Assembly: GCA_026874595.1 (NCBI GenBank)
Contig: CM049308.1
Coordinates: 79,468,124-79,532,123 of the forward strand
DNA: 64,000 nucleotides
From: Sipunculus nudus
Taxonomy: Eukaryota > Annelida > Sipuncula > Golfingiida > Sipunculidae
Direction of reading: 5' to 3'
Position 1 is the first letter of the stretch; every line of letters begins with the position of its first letter. Shown here piece after piece: positions 37,501 to 49,500 of this stretch. Below the pieces are notes generated by a model. The model was not told where the DNA came from, searched no databases, and saw nothing but the letters and a program-made list of their open reading frames with translations. The translations under genes were made by a program, and so were the position numbers.

Positions 37501-40500
37501 CATATTACAGGAAAGCTATTTTGTCCAAGATGCCCCAGATGTCAGCACTGGGCAGCACACCATTCACACCAGCATCAGCTGCCAAGGTCAGATGTAAGTA
37601 TTCAATCTCTGTCCAGCCTTGTAGATCAAATAGATGCATCAGGAAATTTATGAAATTTCATCGTCTTACATTAAGAACATCCATAATACGTAAGTATGTA
37701 GACTACCACTTGAAATTTTTTTATGAATCCCAGACATCAATATTTACAAAACCATTTTCATGTATAAAAAAGTTAAAAATAAACAAATTTTAAATTTACA
37801 GCCAAAATGAAGAATTAAGATTTTCTTTGGGGGTTGGGGGACAGTTTGTCATGATAAGTGATAATGCACCAAGGACCATGGTTTCCTAATATAATGGGTT
37901 GAGGATCAAAAGTTGTCAGGTTGTTTTCTCTCCTTTATCTCTTTCTGAAAAATAATGTGTATTTTTATGAGATATCAACATTATTTACACATTTCTGTAA
38001 AAAGATATTTGAAATTTATATTTGCAAATCTGGTTAACTTTCACACAGTATGTAAATACATGGACAAGAATTTATTCCCTCAGAATTGAAAAAAAATGGT
38101 AATTAATTATTTAGCAGATATTTATTACAGTGAGATGACTGGTTATGTTGTAGGCAGCATGATAGGCCGCCGTCAAAGTAAAAAGGGTGGGGTTAAACCC
38201 CAGAAGGGGTTACCACCCTCAGGGGGTAGGTATCATAGAGCCATCTGATAGCTGAGCACTCTTTTGTTCTGCTTTTTTCACCTTCAAACACTGTGCTGGG
38301 CTATGTTTTAACTGCAGAGGTATACAGTTAATATATAGGTACTAGGTCGGTCAAATCTTGTCAGGCTAGAAGCCTTCAAACTATGCTATTAGTGGTAAGG
38401 ATATATTTTCATTATTTTTCCTTGATAAAAGTTTGTCTCTTGTCCTTTTTCTCAGTGGGACACTGAACATGTATCATAAATTTACTTATGGTTGGACTGT
38501 ATCAGTCGAGATACAGATTGAAGTTCCTGTTGATGAGTCATTTTAAACAATCTCTGTATTATATGGGGCTTAATAGAACAAGTCTGCTTAAGGGATATTT
38601 TCAATACCTTTTATTTCATTTCTGCTTTTGATGTTGTGCCTCTATTTTTCCTTCTTTGGCTCTCTGTGGTTTGGGCTTATTAGTTGTGCCCACTTCATAT
38701 ATTAATAAGTCACAACTGTGATACTTAATGGGTTCTTTCAGTACATGCCCATTTAAGGTGATCTTATTTAGATCTTTCTTCCTGAAGTTTCCTTTTTTTT
38801 ATTAAGTACTGGGTATTAACAAGAAGTATGTAAAAACATTGTGGAGGAGACATTTGTTCCCAAATGTGATTGCATGGTACAAATTTGTTAGTTAACATAA
38901 TTTGATGATAGATAAGGATGCCATTCCATTTAAAGACCTGAAAAATTTGGTTTTCCTGCAGAAATGTTTTACAGTAAGAATATGGTAAAACCCAAAATAT
39001 AAGTGACACACATCTCTGTTGTGTCACAGAAAAATTACATTCCTTCAGTCATTGTTCAGTGGTCAGGTTACATTTATTTAATAACCCCTTTCGTTTAGCC
39101 ACTGCTTTCCATTGCAGAGTTTGCTGTATATCACTGCCAGGGTATTAGCCCCTGGCAAGTAATGTTCTGCTGGTCTGGAAATTTGCAACTAAGTTTTATA
39201 CCTGTTATTCTTCAATTTTGTTTCTGTCAGAACAACTGGTATGCCAACTCCCTTGTAGCAATATACAGCAAACCCTGCTGTTGAAAGCAGTAGTTTAGTA
39301 TGTGGAAGTGGTAGTAAAAGAATGGTCATGTGACTAGGAGATGACAAAATGTTGGTATTGTTCTTTCACTGCGAGTGTGTTAGATAGTGCTTAATGTGAG
39401 AGAATGCTTTCATTGTTGTGGTACACAGTAGACTTTTTGCTATATTAGACAGTGACAGGTAGTTCTGCTTTATCATGGATAACAGAAACAGGCTGACATG
39501 GGTTGTGTAGTACCAGGAGAGGCCTGCACAGATGGGTTATACCTGCGTGAGCTTATCTCTGGACAGATGGCATATTTGTCCCAACAGAATAACAGATAAT
39601 AAAACAGGATCAAAGCAGTATTTATTTAAAAGATGGTATACAGGGGAGATTATCTTTATTTTCTGAGTAATGCTTATAAAATCATTGCAGATGAAGAAAA
39701 TCTTCTACATTTTGACTTTCTTTTATTAGAAAAAATTGCTATTTATACTCATTAATGGTTGTTTAACATTTTTCCTACATTTTATCTTTTATTTTTAGCT
39801 GTCAAGTGGTAGATATTATTCTTTAATCTTGTAATGTTTTCCAGGATTCAATCCTTCTATACCAGTGTTAAATGACCATCATGTGTATTATGTCAGATAT
39901 ATTGAAACAGATGAAGGGTAAGAGTAAGTGCAGGTAACAGATATATATAAATCACTAAAGTTTACACATTTTCTTCATTCCAGCTCGGGCAGCACAGTTT
40001 GCATTGGACAGCCCATCCATCCACTTCACTGACGACTCACAGGTGGAGTTTACTGCCTCCCCAGGCCGGTCTGCCAAAAAGGGTGAAAAACAGTACTCAC
40101 CAATGATTAAAAGCAAAGGGTAGGTACCTGTTTACTTATAGTATTTCTTTTATATATTTTAAACTGTAACAATGACAACTCCTGTGCTATTCAATATATG
40201 CAGCTTCAGATTTACATAGATCTTGCAAAGGAGGTTATGTTTCTATCAATGTTTGTTGGTAGGTTTTTTTTTGTTTTTTTTTTTCAGGATTACTTCTGAA
40301 AATGTGTGAATATATTTTCTTGAAACTTGGTTAGGTGCTGACACCTGGTAACAGGTTAAGCAAGAACTAATTCCTTTTTATTGTAGATATAGATCAGGAT
40401 GTGTATCCATAATTAATGGTTTGCATTAACAAGCATTGTTTCCATTTCAAATTCAAGATTTGTGATTTAGTTCTTCTTTATTCAATGTTTAACCAGTGCT

Positions 40501-43500
40501 GCTCTTATGAATGTACACACTCTATATTATGCAAAGTGTATGGTCTTTATTGAATTCTAGGTGCTACTATTGGTACCAAAAATGCTTACTCTGTAATTCA
40601 TAGAGAGAGCATCTTTTTTTTTAATTTTACCATTTTTCTTTAAAAATTACAAGCATTGACTGTTGTCATGGTAATGCAATGCCAACATTTATATGAATTG
40701 TCAGAGCCATCTGGTGTTTATATATTTTTTTTGCAGCACTCTTTCTTCCCCTTTCTTTTTCATTGAAAAATTTCTGATATATACTTTTTCTCTCCTGCAT
40801 AAAGAGTCCCATTAGATCTAGAACACTTCACATTTTCATGTGTGCAAATATCCAGGATATAACACAATATGTGGAAAATAGTTCAAAATGCCCTTAAGTA
40901 TCTTCTTGCAGGGGGATGTGCACCATGTAAGTTTCTGATTTTGGGAGTAATATAAATACACATACGTAGTGTGCGCAGCACATCTTTATTCAGTCTGTAA
41001 TTAAAAAAATGGGGAAAATTCCAAAATTCAGCATAATGTTAGATGTCCCCAAGATCTCCTACCAAGCCGAAAACTGGGTCTTTGCGACTTCATTCCTTTG
41101 AGAAATTAAGGAAAAACCTCAATTTTTTATTAAAAACCTATTTTCACACTTCAGGACTGCCTAATATCAAAACCACTCATCTGTTTTTCCTCATATCTAC
41201 AAATAATTCTCTATATAATTCCTATGTACATGCCAGAAATTAGGTCTGTATTATATAATTTAAAAAAGTTATGGGCCCAAACATAATGCATTTTGTAAAT
41301 AATCAGGAAAGAAATTTTATCACTTAACACAAAACTTGTTAAAGCTAAGCGCTTTTTTCCCAGTAATATTACTTTTATTAATCAAAATTAAATTGTATAC
41401 TGAAAATTAGATCAAAATCTTTTAAAAATTTTTAAATATTAGCAAAAATAAAAAAATTGGTACCTTAAATTTTGCCCAACTTTGACCATGGCACGTTTTT
41501 TTCCTGTAACTGCTGTGGATTTAATTTTCAAAGCATGTTTTTTTTAGCATTTCAACTGTTAACACCAAAAATTTGAAACCAGTTGATAAAAAACTGTAGA
41601 TTTTATTCAAGTTTTCAAGCACCATGTCACATATTGCTAGTGTCATGCAGTTTGCCAGAGCTCAGCTCCCGAGCTTCAGCTCTAAGTTCCTTTAATTTGG
41701 CATACAGTTAGATTTCTCCAAAATCCCCTCCCATGCCAAGAATTTGGTCACTAGGACTTAATTCCTTCGAGATATTAATGAAAAACTTCATTTTTCCATT
41801 AAAAACCCATTGTTACACTTTAAGACTGCCTAATATCAAAACCACTGATCTGACTTTGATCATATATAATATACATATTTTTCTATTCATTTGCTATGCA
41901 CATGCCAGAAATGATGTCAGTATTGCGTAATAGTATCCACCCAAACAGAGTTTTGCGGATACTATGTTTTCAGCTGCAAGCCGCCGCGTATGTGTCCGGA
42001 GAACTCCTCGGTAACCGCTGGGGGGAATTTTGCGAAACCCGGGATTATGTTTGGGTCACATGTGAACTGCTGCGCCCCGATTTTGTTTTGACCTCTGACC
42101 TTTCCTCTGCGCTCTGCGTCCGTTTGTGCGTCTGTTTCCACACATAAACCCACATATCTCGGGAACCGTTTGACTGATTGGGCCAAAATTTTGCATGTGT
42201 ATAGATCTCACATAGCTCTTTATCATACGCAAAACTGGTGGCGCCCCCTACAGCCATTTTTGCACAGCTCCCGTCTGTTTGTCTGCCATGGGATAAAATC
42301 ACTCATATCTCGGCAGTTGTATGACATATCTGCCTAAAATTTTGCAGGTTTATACATCCCCGACAGCTCTCTTGATTTTATGACAGGTGGCGCCACCTGC
42401 ATTCTAGTTTATGCAGCAGACATCCAAGCTCATATCTTGGGAACCGTTTGACCGATTGGGCCAAAATTTTGCATGTGTATAGATCTCACATAGCTCTTTA
42501 TCATATGCAAAACTGGTGGCGCCACCTTCAACCATTTTTGCACAGCGTCCATCTGTTTGTCTGCCACAGGCTAAAATCACTCATAAACATATAGTGGTTT
42601 GACTTATCTGCCTCAAATTTTGCATATGTATACAACTTGGACGGCTTTCTGGATTTTGTGGTAGGTGGTGCAACCTACATACACCATTTGGCTGCAGACA
42701 TCCATGCTTATATGCAACACTTCACTCTTTTTCCCCTTGCCACTCAATCCATGCCCCACTTCACCCGTTCCACTCTGATTTAGGCGGATACACGTAGTCG
42801 CTTGTCGACTACCCGTATTCTAGTTGTTTTAAGTTATGGGCCCAAACATAATGCACTTTGTAAAAAATCAAGAAATATATTTACTCCCTTAACAAGGGCA
42901 TTGCTGAAGCTAGAGATTTTTTTGTCAGGGATGTAACATTATTTAATCAAGATTCAATTGAATACCCAAAATTAGTTCTGAATTTTTCAAATTTTATAAG
43001 TTATTAGTATAAATATAAAATTAGTACCTTAAATTTTGCCCAACTGTGACCATGGCACGTTTGTTTCCCGTGAGCACTGTTGATATAATTTTCATATCAT
43101 GCACACATAAGGATTTCAGCTTTTTAGTTTAGAAAGCTGAAAGAAATTGGCCAAAACTTGTAGCTTTTATTAATGTTTTTATGAGACCCTGTCAGACTTT
43201 GGCTCTCTCCAGCCCCTCTTGAGTCACCTGTATGTTGACCTTGTTGACCTTTCATCAAATTATGCACGCTTGAGGCGAGAATCCAGGCAGCTTATGGCCA
43301 GCCACAGTTGATCCAGGTGTCCAACCCAACTCATCTAGTAGTTTTAACCAACAACATAACAATAAACAATAAATTAATAAATTTTTATTGGTGTTTAATA
43401 ACAAATTAAAGAAAAATAGAAAAGGAATTTGTTAGTTTATAATAACAGGAAATTAACTTGCAGTTACTGATGATATAAGAATCTTGTATCCATGGGTAGA

Positions 43501-46500
43501 ATGTCACATATTCCAAATAACACCATGCAGTCACCTATGGCATTTTTCAGTTCAATTTTAATAATAAAGAAGTAAATCATATTATTCATTACTAATCATT
43601 AGGGATTATATGAAGGAAATTAATGATAGACAAAGATGCAGTTGATAATATTGATCTAGATTCCTACTGTGTCTAGTGTGTACATTGATGTGAAATTAGT
43701 CCAAAATGAATTTTTTACAGTTATTTTTTAATATAAATAAAAGCCATAAAGCCAGGTACTTATGATCATTATTTAAATGTGTGAATTTTGTATATTCTGG
43801 ATTCTCAACATCATTGTTTGGTGAAAACTGCATAAATACCAGACATGGTGCGAATACTTTTTGATTGTATTTAAATACGAATATGATTATGTACTCCATT
43901 ATAACAATTTTTTTGCATAAAGAATGGGAATTCAGGTAAAAATGAAAGTATATGAATACTTGTGCAAATACTTTCAAAATGTATTGATGAATGCATTCAT
44001 GAATATATTCTTTAATATTATTTAAATTATCATATCAGTTATATTTCATTTTAAAAAATCATATGATTCTCTTATTATTTTTAATAAAAATTATAATTGG
44101 GACAATATTTGTAATTTTTTTTAATAAATAGTTAAACTCTTATATTATATGTTCTGCTTATAAGTTATATGGCCAAGTCAAAATCTGTGTGACAATAGTA
44201 CTCCATTTGTTAATAAAATAAACGAAATCAATCCTCTTCCCTGTCTCCAAAGGTACTATCAAAATCATACATAAGCTAAACAACAACAACTCATAATACA
44301 GCTTATATTTATTACCACACAAAACCAGCATGTGCCTCATTTCTAAATAATATTTTTTTATCATATATAACAGCTGAGTGTCGTGACCCATAGGTCCCTT
44401 GTTTTTCCAGAGCACTTACTCTTTTTTTAGCCATTCACCTTAGGCTGCCATACTCATGAAAGGTTTGAATAAGGAAATGACATGATGACAATTATGGTAC
44501 TTTTATCCATAATGATGCAGCTACAGACTAATCTTAAAAATGAGACTGTGCCTTTTTTGATTATTTTCTTTTAATCAGTAGATGGTTTCCTCTTACCAGT
44601 ACAGGGACATTTTACTTGTTGTTCAGGTAATTTTTAGCTCAGCTGACTGTAAGTCATCTGAGCTATAGCAATCGCTCTTTGTCCATCAGCTGTCCGGCCA
44701 TCCAACCATCCAGCTGTCTGTCCGTTAACAGGGCACAAATCGTAACCACTGGACCTTGAATCTTCTAACTTTTTCTATTTTTTAAGATTTTTTCTCCTAT
44801 TTTTGATACCTTAAAAGATGTGGTCATCTGTTAACAGGGCACAAATTGTATTTGCTGGACCTGGAATCTTTTAACTTTAAGTCCAGAGATGTCTGTGAAA
44901 AGTTTCCTTGAAAACCTGGAATTAGGTCTCTGTTACCCATATTCTTCAAGCTATGGGGCCCCGAAGTACCCCCCCGGAATAATGAAAAAAATTATACTTA
45001 AGCTCAGGTATCTGAACAACTAATGCATTGATCACAATGATTTTTTGCATGGCTATTGATTATGGAGTGTTTCATTACTTTCTGCAGACTGCTTGCGCCA
45101 CCTGTATTCTTTTGATTTTTTACTCTATTTTTGAGACCTTAAAAGATGCAGTCATCTGTTAACAGGGCACAAATTTTAATCACTGGACCTGGAATCTTGT
45201 AACTTTACATACAAAGAGGTCCATGAAAAGTCTCCTTGTAAACCTGGAATTAGGTCTCTATTACCCAATACTTCAAGCTATGGGGCTCCGAAGTACCCCC
45301 AAGAATAATGAAAAATTTGATACAAAAGCTCAAGTATCTGAATAACTAATGCATTAATCACCTTGATTCTTTGCATGGATATTGATCATGAAGTGTTTCA
45401 TCAGTTTCTGTAGACTGGTAGCACCACCTGTATTTTTATATTTTTTTCTATACTTTTGAGACCTTTAAAGATGCGGTCATCTGTTAACAGGGCACAAATT
45501 ATAATTGCTGGACCTGGAATTTTCTTACTTTATATCCAGAGAGGTCCATGAAAAGTCTCCATGGAAACCTGGAATTAAGTCTCTGTTACCCATATTCTTC
45601 AAGCTATGGGGCTCTGAAGTAACCCCCCGCCCCCCACCGGATATTGAAAAATTTGATACAAAAGCTCAAGTATCTGAACAACTAATGCATTGATCACCAT
45701 GATTCTTTGCATGGATATTGGTCATGAAATGTTTCATCAATTTTCTCCAGACTGGTGGCGCCACCTTTATTTTTTTAAATGCAATTTTATCTTTATTTTT
45801 GAGACCTTCAAAGATCTATGTGGTTGTCTGTTGACAGGGCACAAATCATAACCATTTGATTTGGAATCTTCATTCTTGACATCCCAGGAGGTCCATAAAA
45901 AATCTCCATGGAAACCTGAAATAAAGTCTCTGTCACCCATATTGTCCAACTATGGGGCTCAGAAGTACCCCCCAGAATATCAAAATAATTTGATACAAAA
46001 GCTCTAACTAGTATCTAAACAACTAGTGCATTGATCGACATGATTCTTTGCATGCATATGCATCATGGAGTGTTTCCTCAGTTCCTGCAGACTGGTGGCC
46101 CCACCTGGACTTTTACAAATTGTTAACTCATTTTTTCTCTATTTTTGAGACCTTCAAAGATGCGGTCTTCCATTAACAGGGAAAAGATTGTAACCTTTGG
46201 TCCAAGAATCTTTTTTAACTTAAAATCCATGAAGGTCTGTGAAAAATATCCTTGGAAACTTGAAATAAGGTCTCTGTAACCCATATTCTCTGAGCAATGG
46301 GTCTAATAAACACCCCCAGCATAATTAAAAATTTGATACCAAAGCAGGGCACAAATCATAACCATTGGGCCTGGAATCTTCTAACTCTAAATTCTGGGAG
46401 GTCCATGAAAAGTCTCCTTGGAAAAATGAAATTGGGCCTCTGTTACCCATATTCTCTTAGCAATGGGTCTAATAAACACCCCCCAGCATAATTGAAAATT

Positions 46501-49500
46501 TGATACCTAAGGAGGGCACAAATCATAACCAATTGAAACAGAAACTTTAACTTGACATCCTGAGAGTTCCTCAAAAGTTCTCCCCAGAAACTTGTAATTC
46601 AATCACTGTGAACTATATTCTCAGAGTGTTGGGGTATGTTTGAGCACCCCAGAAATAATGCAAAATAGACACAAATTGCCAGGTTCCTCAGGGAGGGCTG
46701 GTTGGATTGTCATCAAATTTGTTGTCCTAATGGGTCTTGATGAACTTAAGCTAAGATGCATGAACAATGATGCCACCTACATTATCTTAATTAGTTGCCT
46801 GTGCAAGGACAACATGTCAGTAGGCTGAGCCCCCATTGGTCACTTGTTAAAATGTACCTCCCATGATATTGAAACTGCAATACTTTAAACAAAAAAGATA
46901 AAGTACATGATTTTCAGTGAACCAGTGTGGTGATTTCAGTTAAATAAAGTTTCATTTTCACTTAGTAGACATGGAGTTACCAAGACAGGATGCTTCTCTC
47001 CCAAGACAACAAAAAGACGAAGTGTCAAGGGTTTCTTCCGCAGGCTCAGTGGCAGCAAAGATCCTCAGGTTAGAATCATTCAGGTTTTTTTATGTTTATT
47101 AAAAAGCAAGTTTTGAAGTCCTTTATAAAAGCATTTCTTAGCCTGTTTTTTTTTTTTTTTTTTTTTTAATGTCAATCAAATAAATACTGTGGTTTGCTTT
47201 ATATTCACGAGGCTGAAATTTCACAATTTCTTCATTTGAAAGTTTCACAACGGTTTCATTTTTGCGATTGCACTAGAACCTGTAGAATCAGGATATGTTT
47301 TGATGTAAAATTTAGAAAATAAGTCCTACAAAACCGTACTAATTACTGGTTCAGTCATTAAATTATCACTAGTATCACAGTCGATATGAATCATAGCCTG
47401 TGAGTACAGCTAATGCATGATAAGGTGGTTTTCTGAGGTCATCTTAGTTGATGGGGCATCTTATTCCAGAGGGTTTCATATTCGCAATTATTTCACATTC
47501 GCGAAATTGCGAAATTAAAACCCTCGCAAATAAAAAGGCAACCACAGTATATAATTGAGGAGAACCGACAGATGCTTTGAGAAATCCTGCTTAAACATAC
47601 ATTTATTCCTCATTCTTCTCAATAAGTGTTCATATCTTTAGTAATTAATTCATAATAAAGATACTTTAGACCCTTGTTCTTTAAATAATTCAGAGACAGT
47701 AAAAACGTTTGAATTTATTAGGTTGTTTTGATCAGAGCTTGACATTGACTATTTAGTATTTTCCCAGTTGGGGGTAACATCTAACTTTAGCTTACCCAAC
47801 ATTAATTGTTACATTCCCAACAAAAATCATTGATCAGGGCTGCAAACACGAAGTGTGATCCACATGATTGTGTTGCATGTATTTTTGCATGTTACACAAT
47901 CAATATATTAAAATATTTGTAAGTTAATTATATCTCTCCTTCTTTTAAAAGAAAGAGGTCTATTGATAATGATAATCAATATTAACAAAATGGCTAACTG
48001 AAAATAAAGTAAGAGTCAGGCCTTTGAGTAAGGATTATATTGGACCTGTTTGCTAAGTCAGGTAAATGGGAGCCAAATTTGGTTGCACTAGCACCATTTA
48101 CTGGAGTTTTTACTTATCCTGGGCATGCAGTTTGCCATTAATGTTGACAATAACAGGTTTTATCTGAACAGTATATACAGTAAACCTCACCTAACGACAA
48201 TCTCAGATTAGAGACTACCTTAAATAACAACCACTTGTTCGCGGTCCCAATTCTCTTTTGCTCTTTATATCAGACCTCGCTTAGACAACCACCTCGAAAA
48301 TGTGACCACTTTATCCAGGTCTTGTTGGTGGTCATAACTTCAAGATTTCACTGCCTATTTAAAAATTATACAGTCCTCTAAAAATACCAAGTTTACAAGT
48401 TTCAGGTATTTAACTCACTATTGTCACATTGTTAAAGGAATTACAGTATATATGGAAGCTGCGAGCAAACACAAACAATCAGTTGATAGTCTTAACTGTT
48501 TTGCTGGTGATGTTGACAACATAGGGTAAGTAATTAAGCAAATCATAAATTTATTAACAAGAATAGTTCTATGATGCTTTTGTTATTGTTTCAGCCATTG
48601 CCATCCTGTGGGTTACAAGAGTCTCCGGATGTGGCGTACCGTTTAGCTTCAACCAAGTTGAACACCTCTGGTACACCACAACACAAGAAAAAGAACAGTC
48701 TCTTCAGGCGTCACAAGCGCACTCCTAGTTCCCCCGCACGCCTCATAACACCATCACTCACAGCGGAGGAACTGACAGCGATGGCTAGACAGGCAGCCAT
48801 GACGAAGCATGGGCGGGAATGCATCTCCCTTCAGACGGATGACATTGATCATGAGGATGCTGATGTGGAAGATGAAGGTGATGAGGAGCAGTTGTCAAGG
48901 CGAGGACGAAGCTCATTAAATGGGGAAGGCACGCCAGGTTTAAGGAGGGGCAGACCCAATTCAGTGAACAACGGGCTGCCTCCGCAACGTTATGTACCTT
49001 CTCCAAACCGTAGCCAGCAAGATGCAGAGAACATGGGATGCAGGTCCCATGATGCAGATAGTGACGCAGATGATGAGATGGGTGATGGAATGGCATGTGA
49101 TGAGGAAGACATGGATACTTCACAAGCTCAGGCTTTTAGCACGACTATTATATACGCACACCACGCCCCTGATTGTGGCTTACCCTCAGATTCAAAAGTT
49201 ATAGATTTATCTCGTTTAGACATGCTGGACAGTGAACCTAAAGAAAATTATGAAGAGGCATTGGATCAGTCTGAATTACCAATGGATCAGTCGTTGCAGG
49301 GAGATTCCTTGGACCAAGGGTTTCTTGGTGAGGGTTTAGAGGGAGTTGATCCTTTAGATATATCAGGTGTGGCATACACAAATTCTCCTCAAAATGTCTT
49401 AGATAATATAGACCAAGAAAAAGTTGATGCTGATGGTTTTAAAATGCCATTGGCTGTGAAAACAATTGAGTCCGATGCTGAATCATTAAATAAATCAGTC

